Below, piece after piece: positions 18,283-26,775 of a stretch of DNA of 64,000 nucleotides; positions within the stretch are counted from its first letter, which is position 1; the number at the start of each line of letters is the position of its first letter. The notes under the pieces are model-generated. The model was not told the DNA's origin and searched no databases. It worked only from the letters and a program-made list of their open reading frames with translations. Origin of the DNA: Methylobacterium terrae (lineage in GTDB: Bacteria > Pseudomonadota > Alphaproteobacteria > Rhizobiales > Beijerinckiaceae); the NCBI RefSeq assembly GCF_003173755.1, contig NZ_CP029553.1, positions 5,770,001-5,834,000 of the forward strand. The letters run 5' to 3'. A program made the translations under genes and the position numbers.

Positions 18283-18880
18283 GGCGCGCCCCTCCCTCCG
18301 CGTGCCAGCGCCGGGCCAGTCCTAGGAAGTTGCCGAACAGGGCGTGGCCGTGCTCGGTCAGCACCGATTCCGGGTGGAACTGCACCCCGTAGGTCGGGTG
18401 AAGGCGATGCGAGAGGGCCATCACCTCGCCGTCCGGCGAGACGGCGTCGACGCTCAGATGCTGCTCCATGCCGGGTTCGGGCGCCACGATCAGCGAGTGG
18501 TAGCGGCCGACGGTGAGCGGCGCCGGCAGGCCGCGGAACAGGCCCTGCCCGCCATGGTCGATCGGCGTCGCGTGACCGTGGAGCGGGCGCACGGCCCGCG
18601 CGACCCGGCCGCCGAAGGCCGCGCCGACGCATTGGTGCCCGAGGCAGACTCCGAGAAGCGGCACCGTTCCCGACAGCTCGCGGATGACGGGGAGCGACAC
18701 CCCGGCCTCCGCCGGGCTGCACGGCCCGGGCGAGATCACCACGGCCTCCGGCGCCAGGGCCCGGATGCCCGCGACGTCGAGGGCGTCGTTGCGCACCACC
18801 CGGACCGGGGCGCCCAGCTCCTTGAGGTAGCGCACCACGTTGAAGACGAAGGAATCGTAGTTGTCGATGACGAGGATCAA
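18269..18880 (-). CDS. pabA: Glutamine amidotransferase PabA, 5' end rewritten by an insertion
   Basis: 203 residues from TTG 18880 (MILVIDNYDSFVFNV). Class I glutamine amidotransferase: oxyanion PGPCSPAEAG, nucleophile Cys in LLGVCLGHQ, His/Glu in VQFHPESVLTEHG. It supplies ammonia to PabB to make aminodeoxychorismate. The original start was probably ATG overlapping the pabB stop; a 19.5-kb element integrated over codons 1-5 and left TTG instead. The frame is also open upstream into the element, to ATG 19123, with in-frame GTG at 18934 and 18946 and TTG at 18910. No good Shine-Dalgarno precedes TTG 18880, so the real start is uncertain. Confidence 0.85.
   Translation of the reverse strand: MILVIDNYDSFVFNVVRYLKELGAPVRVVRNDALDVAGIRALAPEAVVISPGPCSPAEAGVSLPVIRELSGTVPLLGVCLGHQCVGAAFGGRVARAVRPLHGHATPIDHGGQGLFRGLPAPLTVGRYHSLIVAPEPGMEQHLSVDAVSPDGEVMALSHRLHPTYGVQFHPESVLTEHGHALFGNFLGLARRWHAEGGARRAVA
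18865..18879. repeat. attL core of the pabA element
   Basis: CGATGACGAGGATCA, identical to 38332-38346. On the minus strand it encodes the first residues of PabA (MILVID). Confidence 0.85.
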
Positions 18881-18924
18881 GCCTAGCCGACTTTTCTCTA
18901 GGCGCAGCAAGGGAGTAGCCGCCC

Positions 18925-18952
18925 TTTGTATCACGGTTTGTAGCACGGTCGG
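18925..18952. repeat. Subterminal repeats, candidate integrase arm sites (left)
   Basis: Tandem TTTGTATCACGG and TTTGTAGCACGG (18925-18948). The block TTGTAGCACGGTCGG (18938-18952) recurs exactly at 38250-38264, near the other end and in the same orientation. Confidence 0.6.
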
Positions 18953-19436
18953 GGAGGCCTCTGAAAGGCAGACTAGAGGCGGAAAGGGGCGGGCTTCGCC
19001 CTCGGTTTTGGTGCTCGCTAGTCGCTCGCGAAGTGCCTCTCGGCTGGTAGACCCCCTGCCCTGGTGGTGATCCGGGCGGGAAGCCTCATGCCGCTTGAGG
19101 GGCTGCGAACGGGCAAGCTGCATCGCCCGATCTCCCGCCGGGTGCGGCCATGCGTGTGCGAGGCGGGGGAGGCCGGAGGGCCGTGCTTAAGGTGGCCGCT
19201 GGACCGGCCACGCGGGAGGCGGAGGCGTCGGGCGGGGCTACGGGAGGGGCTTCGGGCTCAAGGCGATGGCGGCCGAGATGGCGAAGATTGAGACCCCTGA
19301 GGCGGTGCAGGGCTGAGGTGGTCTGAGGCGGCAGCTGGTGCAGCAAAAAATCAAAGCGCTGGGTAAGCAACATGATCTGGAGTCATGCTACTGAAGGGTC
19401 TGAAACAGCGTTCTTGGAACGCATCTAGGTGCCCTC
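18953..19436. other. Left-end region of the element without a convincing gene
   Basis: Frames here are open but low in coding character. The minus strand stays open into pabA from ATG 19123. I see no promoter I can defend, though pabA must now be transcribed from somewhere in this segment. Confidence 0.4.
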
Positions 19437-20588
19437 ATGTTTCTAGCGCATGCAAGTCTTATCTCAAATTCTGGCGTATCTAGATTTTCATGGTCGTCTT
19501 TGCGCAGGTACCATCACGTACCTTCTGTGGCAGACGGAATATTATATGTGCATCACCTAGACAAATCGCACAGGCAAAATGCCACAAAGCAGGCATCGCA
19601 AATCCGACATTGCCTACTTCAAGCAAAGGAATACAGAGATGCTGCCGATGCAGTATCTTTGGCAACTAAGCCAGTTTTGCTGTACTACTCGGCCATGTGC
19701 CTTGCACTATCTCAGATATTATTCAAGGGCTCCGGAGCCGATAGCCTAGACAGAGCGCGTGAAGAGCACAAACATCATGGGCTTGTGTTCTCCAGCGCAC
19801 CACAGCAGAAGTCGGACTACCGTCTGAAGTCCGCTGCGGCTGGGCTTGTAGCTCGGCCGATGCTAAACAACGGGCAGCGAACGGGCACCTTCGAGCTTTG
19901 GCATAGAACGGCACGCGAAGATCCGATCATCGGACAGCACAATACTAACAAAGGGGGGAACAGCACCACCAATCCGGTGAAAGTGCTATTTATCTCCGGT
20001 GATAATTCTTTGCCGCCGCTCCCAAAAACTGGTATCAGCTTTTGGGATTGTCTTATTGGCACCCCGGGAATGTCAGATTGGCTGAGACAAATTGGTATCA
20101 ATTCTGATATTGTAAAAGCTACGATTGCTCTAGAGACTACTTCCGATGATGCGCACGCATTCATACTCGCTGTGCATCCACATGCAAGCAAAGAACGCAT
20201 TGTTGAATTTCAGTCCGATATCGCCTGTCGCCCCTCTGACATCGATCGCCTTCATGTGAGCGAGGGAGAGGGCTTCTTCACGTTAAGGGCCAATGGCCGT
20301 GGCCTCGATAATCCGGTCTTCTCGTTGCCCTCGGCATCAACTTGGACGAACGAAGATATTCGCTTTCTTCCGCACAAAACTTCGCTGAACGAGTTTGGTT
20401 ATATTTATGTTGGACTTTATATATTAGGAAACTATGCTAGATATTTCCCAGATAGATGGATGGTTGACTTCGAGTCTGGATCTCCTCTCGCCCTAGCCGC
20501 TGCGGAATTTGTATCAATGGCAGAGTGGCGTATGGCGCTTTTGACGTTATCGGAGCTGAGCCGGATTTATCACGTTTTACGAGAGTGA
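19437..20588 (+). CDS. YaaC-like protein
   Basis: 383 residues from ATG 19437. Family features: QIRHCLLQAKEYRDAADAVSLATKPVLLYYSAMCLALSQ near the N-terminus, a HGL motif (HKHHGLVF), FWDCL in the middle, and the C-terminal pattern GLYILGNYARYFPDRWMVDFES, then ALAAAEFVSMAEWRMALLTLSELSRI. YaaC proteins are all-helical and of unknown biochemical role; they often occur among defence and mobile genes. The gene is more AT-rich than its surroundings and stands alone at the left end of the element. Role in the element unknown. Confidence 0.6.
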   Translation: MFLAHASLISNSGVSRFSWSSLRRYHHVPSVADGILYVHHLDKSHRQNATKQASQIRHCLLQAKEYRDAADAVSLATKPVLLYYSAMCLALSQILFKGSGADSLDRAREEHKHHGLVFSSAPQQKSDYRLKSAAAGLVARPMLNNGQRTGTFELWHRTAREDPIIGQHNTNKGGNSTTNPVKVLFISGDNSLPPLPKTGISFWDCLIGTPGMSDWLRQIGINSDIVKATIALETTSDDAHAFILAVHPHASKERIVEFQSDIACRPSDIDRLHVSEGEGFFTLRANGRGLDNPVFSLPSASTWTNEDIRFLPHKTSLNEFGYIYVGLYILGNYARYFPDRWMVDFESGSPLALAAAEFVSMAEWRMALLTLSELSRIYHVLRE

Positions 20589-20719
20589 AGATCGTAGCAG
20601 CGGGAAGCCAGCCCTTAAGCCAGCTCCCTGCCCCCCTCTCGCCCTTCCCTCTACCGGGCCGGAAGGCCCCCCTTCCCAGATTCACTGCGGTCGCCCTGCC
20701 CAGCCGCTCCAGACACGCC

Positions 20720-21055
20720 TCACCCCTTCCCGCCCTGCACGACGCGCAGCTTCATGACCCCCGGAGGCAGGTCCGGTGGTCTTCCGGGCCGCTCCAGGTC
20801 CACGAAATGCGCCTTGCACTTCGGGACGTACTGGCTCTTCGCCCTCCCACTCGGCGCATCCCGCCAGGGGCAATCCATCGCGATCCGGTCCAGCACCTCG
20901 TCAAGCGGGGTCTCCGGGCCGAACTTCGCGGCCAACCTCGCGAGCCTGTAGCTGCCCTGCCGGTCGGGGCATTGAGGGCACCCTACCCGCACCACCACGT
21001 AGGGGTAGGTAGCGAGGTTGCTCGGCCGGGCCGGCGGTGGATCGTCAAAGCGCAT
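20720..21055 (-). CDS. Small zinc-ribbon-like protein (MRFDDPPP family)
   Basis: 111 residues from ATG 21055. Starts MRFDDPPPARPSNLATYPYVVVRVGCPQCPDRQG; CPQC with later Cys (DCPW and PKCKAH) could bind zinc. It ends DLPPGVMKLRVVQGGKG. It overlaps the upstream 49-residue gene by 11 bp. A second, split copy of this gene lies at 22,340-22,933. No function is recognised, though CxxC with a further Cys pair suggests a nucleic-acid or protein-binding ribbon. Confidence 0.6.
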   Translation of the reverse strand: MRFDDPPPARPSNLATYPYVVVRVGCPQCPDRQGSYRLARLAAKFGPETPLDEVLDRIAMDCPWRDAPSGRAKSQYVPKCKAHFVDLERPGRPPDLPPGVMKLRVVQGGKG

Positions 21056-21194
21056 CGCCGGTGTCGTCCAGGCGCCCACGGACGAAGTCCCGGGAGATGA
21101 GGCGGGATCGCTCGCGGGTCCGGCGCTCGGCCTCCAGGAGGTCCGCCAGGGCCTCCCTCATCGCCAACGCACGGCGCATGTTCGGATCGCGCAT
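21045..21194 (-). CDS. 49-residue helical protein, paralogue of the gene at 23,774
   Basis: ATG 21194 to TGA 21045. Sequence MRDPNMRRALAMREALADLLEA, then ERRTRERSRLISRDFVRGRLDDTGDAL. The end is nearly identical to that of the 85-residue protein at 23,774-24,031. The frame remains open upstream for about 12 codons (VYGLKLL), so the start could be earlier with a non-ATG codon. It overlaps the zinc-ribbon-like gene by 11 bp. Unknown function. Confidence 0.5.
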   Translation of the reverse strand: MRDPNMRRALAMREALADLLEAERRTRERSRLISRDFVRGRLDDTGDAL

Positions 21195-21292
21195 GAGGAG
21201 CTTCAAGCCGTAGACCCCGGCCTGCCTAAGACCGCTCCTGCACGGCCGACGAACGGGCCCGCGTCTCGCTATTCAGCCGACCCCTGGCACGT

Positions 21293-21610
21293 ATGCGGCC
21301 ACCATCATGGTCACGGCGGGCACAACCACCACGGCGGCTGGCACCATCACGGAGGCGGCGGGGGCGGTTACCACCGTCGCCCTCACATGGGCGGCGGGGC
21401 ACGGCTCGCACTGGGGCGGTCGCCCGGTCATCGTCCACGGCGGCCCCCGGGTCTACGTGGATTGGTGCCCTATCATCTGTTGGTGGTGCTTACCCCGTCT
21501 ACGCTCGGCCTGCCGGCTACGGACCCGGCTGCACGACCACCAAGCGAGTCGGCCTGACGCCTTGGGGCTGGCACAAGGTCGTGACCGCCCAGACCTGCAT
21601 CGTGCCGTAG
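21293..21610 (+). pseudogene. Frameshifted His/Gly-rich exported protein gene
   Basis: Three successive + frames carry parts of one protein: HHGHGGHNHHGGWHHHGG, then GSHWGGRPVIVHGGPRVYVDW, then YARPAGYGPGCTTTKRVGLTPWGWHKVV ending at TAG 21610. Each junction needs a one-base shift. The signal peptide expected for such His/Gly-rich secreted proteins is missing at the 5' end. Confidence 0.5.
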
Positions 21611-21670
21611 CTGGGTGGCGGAGAGCAGACTACAGGGTCGCCTTCCCGCCACCTCCTGGCTCCAACCGAC

Positions 21671-21949
21671 TCAGTACGGCGACTTCGTTCCCACCGCGCC
21701 CGTATAGGGGTTCACGTTGCCGTGAGTCGAATAGTTATCCAGCTTCGTGCTGTTCGGGTTGGTCGCATGGTGCGGAGCCACGTAGGTCCCGTGGGAGTTC
21801 GTATAGCCCGAGACAGAATGGCTGTGTGAGCTATACCCGGTCCCATAGCCACCGTGGCCGCTATGACCACCGCCGCCCCGGGCCTGCGCCGCGGTCGAGA
21901 CTGCAACAAGGCCTGCCACCAAGCCGGCCGCCATCCAAAACGTCTTCAT
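21671..21949 (-). CDS. Small exported Gly/His-rich protein
   Basis: 92 residues with a signal peptide (MKTFWMAAGLVAGLVAVSTAAQA). The mature part is Gly/His/Ser-rich, then SGYTNSHGTYVAPHHATNPNS and DNYSTHGNVNPYTG, a conserved block found in many small periplasmic or phage-borne proteins whose role is unknown. It is convergent with the frameshifted gene to its left. Confidence 0.65.
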   Translation of the reverse strand: MKTFWMAAGLVAGLVAVSTAAQARGGGGHSGHGGYGTGYSSHSHSVSGYTNSHGTYVAPHHATNPNSTKLDNYSTHGNVNPYTGAVGTKSPY

Positions 21950-22039
21950 TGAGCATTCCCCCGCAGGCTTTGGTCTTGATGCAGCCCGCCATGCAACTCT
22001 AAGCTCGGCCGCAGGAAATGCGCAACGGGGAGGCGAGTC

Positions 22040-22327
22040 GTGCGCTGGAGATCGTTAGGGGCACTCTTAACGGCTGGTGCCCTGGTGGTTGGCTTCGCGA
22101 CCGGCCCGCAAGCCCGCGAGTACCAGAAGCCACGGGAAAGGGAGCTGACCACGCACCGGCACTATGTGAACGTGGATGGCCGCACCGTGCATTCGCCAGC
22201 TAAGACGAGGGATGGGCGCCGGCCTACCGGAGCATCCGCCAAGTGCCGCGATGGAAGCTGGAGCTTCAGCCGGCATCGTCGCGGGACGTGCTCGGGGCAT
22301 CACGGGGTTGCCGCCTGGCTGCGATGA
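22040..22327 (+). CDS. Exported DUF3761 protein
   Basis: 95 residues, GTG 22040 with GGGGAGG upstream. Signal peptide (RSLGALLTAGALVVGFATGPQA). The rest is DUF3761: HYVNVDGRTVHSPAK, then PTGASAKCRDGSWSFSRHRR and GTCSGHHGVAAWL. Two Cys probably form a disulfide. The family is small, secreted and uncharacterised, and its members occur in many proteobacterial mobile regions. Confidence 0.75.
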   Translation: MRWRSLGALLTAGALVVGFATGPQAREYQKPRERELTTHRHYVNVDGRTVHSPAKTRDGRRPTGASAKCRDGSWSFSRHRRGTCSGHHGVAAWLR

Positions 22328-22339
22328 TGAGCAGTAGGC

Positions 22340-22405
22340 TTCAGACCACCCCACCCCTTCCCGCCCTGCACCGCCCGCAGCTTCATGAGCCCCTGAGGGA
22401 GCGCG
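22340..22405 (-). pseudogene. C-terminal remnant of a second MRFDDPPP-family gene
   Basis: Minus strand reads ALPQGLMKLRAVQGGKGW, matching the end DLPPGVMKLRVVQGGKG of the intact protein at 20,720. It directly follows the response regulator stop. Confidence 0.5.
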
Positions 22406-22810
22406 TCAATTGCGCAATGGCTCCGGGCGCTCGCCATCAGGAAACAGCTCCTTGAGGCGCGTATGGACCACTTCGGCCGAGAACGGCTTGTTGAGAAACA
22501 CCGCGCCCTCCGGCATCTCGCCCGGCCCTGGCGAACGCGCTCCCGAGGCGACGAGGATCTTGATGTCTGGCCAGCGCCGTGCGGTCTCGCGGGCTAGATC
22601 GAAGCCGTCCCGGCCGCCAGGCATCTGCACGTCGGTGAATAGCAGGCTCACCCGCCCCGTGTGCTCCTCAAGAAGGCCGATCGCCTCGGCGACGTTGCCA
22701 GCCTCCAAGGCCTGAAATCCCGCCTCCTCGATGATCGCAGCGGCGTCCATACGGATCATCGCGTCATCATCGGTGACGAGGGCGAAGGGCTGGCGCGACG
22801 GATCACTCAT
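22406..22810 (-). CDS. Stand-alone response regulator (receiver only)
   Basis: 134 residues from ATG 22810. Receiver fold with acidic pocket (VTDDDAM), phospho-acceptor Asp in LLFTDVQMPGG, switch Ser/Ala (LVASGAR) and conserved Lys (FLNKPFS), so phosphorylatable. No output domain. The frame is open in phase upstream to ATG 22933, where it reads the N-terminus of a MRFDDPPP-family protein, so a 175-residue fusion is also possible. No kinase gene lies nearby; it may couple to a host kinase. Confidence 0.75.
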   Translation of the reverse strand: MSDPSRQPFALVTDDDAMIRMDAAAIIEEAGFQALEAGNVAEAIGLLEEHTGRVSLLFTDVQMPGGRDGFDLARETARRWPDIKILVASGARSPGPGEMPEGAVFLNKPFSAEVVHTRLKELFPDGERPEPLRN

Positions 22811-22933
22811 CCGCTCACAATGCCGGCCGTGCCTGAGAGTTTCCGAGCATTGGGCGTATGCCACGAGCAACACGTTGGAGGGATACGCGGCGAAGCTGCT
22901 CGACCGGGGTGGTAATGGATCAATGAGGCGCAT
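22811..22933 (-). pseudogene. N-terminal remnant of a second MRFDDPPP-family gene
   Basis: From ATG 22933: MRLIDPLPPRSSSFAAYPSN, then VLLVAYAQCSETLRHG. It parallels MRFDDPPPARPSNLATYPYV at 21,055. The middle of this copy is replaced by the response regulator gene, in frame. Confidence 0.5.
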
Positions 22934-23134
22934 CGCCGTGGGTCGTACTCGGGGCGCCATGGGGCTGCCACCTTGCTGCGCCGACGCGGGCAAAAAAGAA
23001 GGCCCGACGATGCGGACCTTAGTATCATGCTGCGCTGCGGGAACTGATCGGCTTGGCGCCGAGTTTATCCTTTGCAGCCTGCGATGCTGTCGTCGGCTGC
23101 GCTTGCCCTCATGGGCGTTTCCTCCCTAGACTCT

Positions 23135-23164
23135 GGGCCGCCCTCACCGGGGTGGCCCTTTTTT
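23135..23164 (+). terminator. Intrinsic terminator
   Basis: GGGCC-G-CCC stem, TCACC loop region, GGG-T-GGCCC, then six T (23159-23164). It faces rightward; the transcript it ends is unclear because I find no good + gene directly upstream. Confidence 0.6.
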
Positions 23165-23264
23165 CGATCTAGGCTAGCTGGTTAACAGCACGCTGGCTCA
23201 TTTGGTTGCATGGTTGATTGACAATTAATCACCATGCCCCGTCAGTAGTCCGAAGGGCGCCTCA

Positions 23265-23654
23265 TTAACTGCCTTGCTTGGTTGTGCGCAGTCTCAGTGC
23301 TGCGCCCGAAATGAAGCCGGTCAGAGCTGCCTCAGTGACAGGCTTTGGAATGAATGTCGCGCCAAGCTCACGCGCCTTGGAAATAATCTCATCCTGGACG
23401 TTCGCGGAGATGATCGCAAGAGGCATGTTTGGCCGCTCTGCACGAAGCGCTGATGCTACCTCAAGACCGTTCCTGCCGGGCATATTGTAATCCAAGAGGG
23501 CAATGTCTATGCCGCCGTCCTTCGCAATAGCCAGGGCCTCATCTGCGGTCCCAGCCTCACAAAGGTGCCAGTCGGACTTGATGTGAACCAGCAGCCTTTT
23601 GACGACCATTCGAGCAAGACGGCTGTCGTCAACAATCAGTACGGTGGTGGTCAT
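23265..23654 (-). CDS. CheY-like response regulator (receiver only)
   Basis: 129 residues from ATG 23654. All receiver residues are present: IVDDSRLAR (acidic pair), ALLDYNMPGRNG (phospho-Asp), AIISANVQ (Ser), FIPKPVTE (Lys). It ends soon after alpha-5, so it acts by protein contact rather than DNA binding. It is closer to CheY than the regulator at 22,406 and they do not look like recent duplicates. No partner kinase is in the element. Confidence 0.8.
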   Translation of the reverse strand: MTTTVLIVDDSRLARMVVKRLLVHIKSDWHLCEAGTADEALAIAKDGGIDIALLDYNMPGRNGLEVASALRAERPNMPLAIISANVQDEIISKARELGATFIPKPVTEAALTGFISGAALRLRTTKQGS

Positions 23655-23773
23655 GCGACGCAGGGGCCCTCATGGTGGTGCGGCTAGCTTTGCCGATGAA
23701 CGCTTTGTGCCGACGCTATGAGGTGCCAATAGGCTCGCCTACTAAAGAAACGCAATGCGCGATTGGGGTGGGT

Positions 23774-24031
23774 CTAGGGCTCCTGTGCATCGCCGGTGTC
23801 GTTCAGACGCCCACGGACAAAACCCCGGGAGATGAGCCGGCTGCGCTCGCGGGTTCGGCGCTCGGCTTCCATGAGGTCGGCTAAAGCGTCCGTGATGGCG
23901 CACCGGAGGGCAAGCGCGGGGTCGCCGAAGGTCTGCGAGAGGTAGGCCGCAGCGATGACCTCGACGGGGCATGAGGTGCCGGCGGGAGCGGAGGGTTGGC
24001 CTTCCACGGGTCCGGTATGTCGCGCCAGCAT
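23774..24031 (-). CDS. 85-residue protein, paralogue of the 21,045 gene
   Basis: ATG 24031 with GGAG upstream. Its second half ALADLMEAERRTRERSRL and ISRGFVRGRLNDTGDAQ repeats the end of the protein at 21,045-21,194. The first half (EVIAAAYLSQTFGDPALALRCAITDALADL) is helical. No function is recognised. The zinc-ribbon-like gene that follows the other copy is absent here. Confidence 0.55.
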   Translation of the reverse strand: MLARHTGPVEGQPSAPAGTSCPVEVIAAAYLSQTFGDPALALRCAITDALADLMEAERRTRERSRLISRGFVRGRLNDTGDAQEP

Positions 24032-24224
24032 CGTGTGCTCTCCGTCCGAATCACTGAGAACGAAGAGGGAACACGCCACGAGGCGGTTGGTTCGGTCAAG
24101 GTGGGCTCTGGGCCATCCTCTTGGCACCGAATGCTCCTACCTGCGTCAACGACGGTGAAACATAGGTACTCCCCCCGAGTTGGTGCGGGCGCTTAGACGC
24201 CTTCAGCGCCAACGAGGAATGCTC

Positions 24225-24824
24225 ATGAACCGCCGTATCGCTCTCACAGCGTTCGCTTCGGCCATCGCGATTCCCTCCTTCATCAACGTGGCCTTCGCCC
24301 AGAACCCGACCAGCTCAGCTTCGTCCGCTTCAGGAAACACGGGTGCCAAGATGGGAGAGGCGGAGGCGAAGCACGCTGCTGACACTCTGGCGGCGGGCTC
24401 GATGTCTCTGGCGGCCAGCCGGGTGGCCCTGAAGAAGGCCAAGGACGATGATGTCAAGGAGTTCGCTCAGTTCGAGGTCGCAGAGCAGGAGACCATTGCG
24501 GACGTGCTGAAGGCGATGCGTGACCAGACGGTTGCGGCCAGCGGCAAGGTGATGCCGCCGTCCGAGTCCGAGGTTACCGGCCAGCTCGATGCCAAGGGTA
24601 AGGCGATGCTGGAGAAGCTGGAGAGCGCGAAGGCAGGCTCGGCCTTCGACAAGGAGTATATCAAGGGGCAGATTGAGGGCCACCAAGAGCTGCTGAAAAT
24701 CCAGGAGGCGTACCTGGCGACCGGCAAGGATCGTGAGAACCTGAGCGTTGCGAAGCTAGCTCGCGGCCAGATCAAGGAGCACTTGGTGCTTCTTGCCGAC
24801 ATCGAGAAGGACCTTAAGGACTAA
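24225..24824 (+). CDS. Exported DUF4142 protein
   Basis: 199 residues from ATG 24225, with GAGGAA 5 nt upstream. Signal peptide (MNRRIALTAFASAIAIPSFINVAFAQ). The mature part is a long helical DUF4142 domain: DTLAAGSMSLAASRVALKKAKDDDVKEFAQFEVAEQE, then DKEYIKGQIEGHQELLKIQEAYL, where the His and Glu/Asp of the four-helix bundle are conserved (ferritin-like shape). Family members are periplasmic and sometimes linked to stress resistance; the biochemical role is unknown. Confidence 0.75.
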   Translation: MNRRIALTAFASAIAIPSFINVAFAQNPTSSASSASGNTGAKMGEAEAKHAADTLAAGSMSLAASRVALKKAKDDDVKEFAQFEVAEQETIADVLKAMRDQTVAASGKVMPPSESEVTGQLDAKGKAMLEKLESAKAGSAFDKEYIKGQIEGHQELLKIQEAYLATGKDRENLSVAKLARGQIKEHLVLLADIEKDLKD

Positions 24825-25362
24825 GCGCTGTAGCGAGCGGGGAGCAGGCACGAAGCCCGTCTCCCCGCCACCATCACGCCTCCGTCCCAGGGCCACGCCT
24901 CCAGTTCGCCTCTCGGCTTCCATAGACCCCCATCATCGAAGCTGCGCCTATCACGGAGGCTTAGAGGTGCCGCCAGGGGCCTGTAGGCTCATATACCCCT
25001 TCCCCTCCTCATCCACCACCGCAGGAGCGGCATTGGGGTGGCATCGAGCGTGTTGCTGGAGGCAGTGCTGAAGGTGACTATCAAGAGGATGGAGCAAGGA
25101 GGTGACCTTCAGCACAGTCTCTTGCCATCATCGGCTCCCTATGCCCCTCCCCTCCGAGCGGCTGCACCAAGCTACTAGGATGAGGGGTGATCCTTCACCG
25201 CCACCAGCCTGAGGGAGTCTGAAAGGCTGCCCTGAGGAGGGGCATGATGTTGGCCTTCAGGCAGTGACAAGGGAGTGGACCAGGGCGAAGGGATTGGCTG
25301 GAGTAACAACCACCTCATGGCCCTACCCGCATATAGCAAACACCAAAGCCACTCGAAGTCCA
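24825..25362. other. 540 bp without a recognisable gene
   Basis: Non-coding in all frames by my reading. Several short GC-rich stem-like words recur (CCTGAGG / CCTTCAG) but no clear hairpin with a T-run. It follows the last gene of the leftward polymerase operon, so it could hold that operon's end or the element's replication origin; nothing visible proves this. Confidence 0.4.
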
Positions 25363-26463
25363 CTAAGTCTCTGATGATAAACGGCATTCCTCGATTGACG
25401 GCCGTGCGCGTAGTCCTTCCCCATACAGCCCCGACACAATCTCCATCACGTCGCACACGCGGCTCGCCTCCGACCGGGGGCATAGGATGGCATCGTGCAG
25501 GGGCAGAGCGGTGACGTTCTCCTTGTGCAGCGCGTGCAGGCAATCGATGAGGATTGCGCTCTCGATGGCGGCCAACTGGAAACCCACGCCCGTCCAAAAG
25601 TGGTGCACGATGGGAGCATGATGGCGCTCTACGGCGGCGATCGCATCTTTGGCTTTAGTCCCTGGTGGCAAGGCAAACTGAACGTCCCGGGGTAGATTTT
25701 TAAGGCGCCTGCCCGCATTGAGCATCGCGTTCGTCAGCTTCTTGTACGCCTCTCTGTTTTGGCCTCCGCCTTCGATGTCATAGAGGTCACCGGGCGGAAC
25801 GGGTTGGTTGGCGAGATGGTACGACGCCCGGACGTTGAACTGCTTGAAGTCGCAGGAGACAATCGGCTCTCCCTCGGGGTGCGCCGCTGATCCGAGGCGG
25901 AGGCGCTGGAAGCGGTCTACCTTCGGCATGTTGATCCAGAACGCCCCGTACAAGCGGCCGTTCTTCAACCAAGAGGCATCGTTGAAGACTCGCTTCACCG
26001 TCCGGCGCAACGGGTCCATTGGTTGACCCAGCGTGTCGAGGTCGCCGCCAGGCGGCCCCGGTAAGACAAAGATCGGCGCCTTAAGCAGGAAGCAGTTGAT
26101 GCGCTCGACATCCCGCCGGAGCTTCTTAGTCCGACCCGTATCCTCAAACTCGATGCGCCGCTTTCCACTCTCAGGGCCTTCCCGAGGCTCCTTGAGGATC
26201 AGCACCTCGGGATCGGCCTCCCGCCGGAGGTCCCGCCACGTGAGGTCTGGAAGCGCATAGCGGGCCAGGAAAACGTCTGTAGGCCGGATGGTGGACGGGG
26301 CAGAATGGCCGCCCTTATAGCTGTAGCCGCGCGTCAGGTCGTGCGCGAGGTCCACCTCCGGGTGGGCTAGGAGGTCGAGCACGTCAGTGAATGCGAGCCC
26401 ATAGCAGGCCGGCTTATAGCGGCTCTTGCCCCGGAGGGTCGCCGCATCCCGGGGTACGGCCAA
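25363..26463 (-). CDS. Family-A DNA polymerase-like palm protein
   Basis: 366 residues from TTG 26463. The frame is open and coding-like to about 26,775 (for example KRDGWVRFDPQKRAGSAQ), so the true N-terminus may be longer with an unusual start. Motif A-like: PIVSCDFKQFNVRASYHLAN, comparable to the DYSQIELR motif with the metal Asp. Motif B-like helix: REAYKKLTNAMLNAGRRLK. Motif C-like: ALPLHDAILCPRSEASRV, comparable to the VHDEI motif. No 3'-5' exonuclease domain is seen. It ends the leftward operon after the T7-like RNA polymerase gene. Activity is unproven; these are remote motif matches, with HDA instead of HDE. Confidence 0.6.
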   Translation of the reverse strand: MAVPRDAATLRGKSRYKPACYGLAFTDVLDLLAHPEVDLAHDLTRGYSYKGGHSAPSTIRPTDVFLARYALPDLTWRDLRREADPEVLILKEPREGPESGKRRIEFEDTGRTKKLRRDVERINCFLLKAPIFVLPGPPGGDLDTLGQPMDPLRRTVKRVFNDASWLKNGRLYGAFWINMPKVDRFQRLRLGSAAHPEGEPIVSCDFKQFNVRASYHLANQPVPPGDLYDIEGGGQNREAYKKLTNAMLNAGRRLKNLPRDVQFALPPGTKAKDAIAAVERHHAPIVHHFWTGVGFQLAAIESAILIDCLHALHKENVTALPLHDAILCPRSEASRVCDVMEIVSGLYGEGLRARPSIEECRLSSET

Positions 26464-26775
26464 AGGGCGGCCTAGCGGGTCCAGCGTGCTCCAGAGCAGG
26501 TTGGCGGCGATGGCTTCTACGGTGAGCTTAAAGCCAGCGAGTGCGGTCTGGGTCCGGCGGTGCTTGCGGAGTTTGAGGCGGGCTTCATGGGCCTCAAGGT
26601 CGGCGATGAGCGTGGCGATGGCGGCCTTCAGTTGGGCGGAGCCGGCACGCTTCTGCGGGTCGAACCGGACCCACCCATCCCGCTTGGAGTCGCGCGAAGG
26701 GTGTTCGAGGGGTTGAAGCCCCTCAAACTGTGCTGACCCGGGCGCTGTAACACTATCACACAGAGGCGTGACCCT

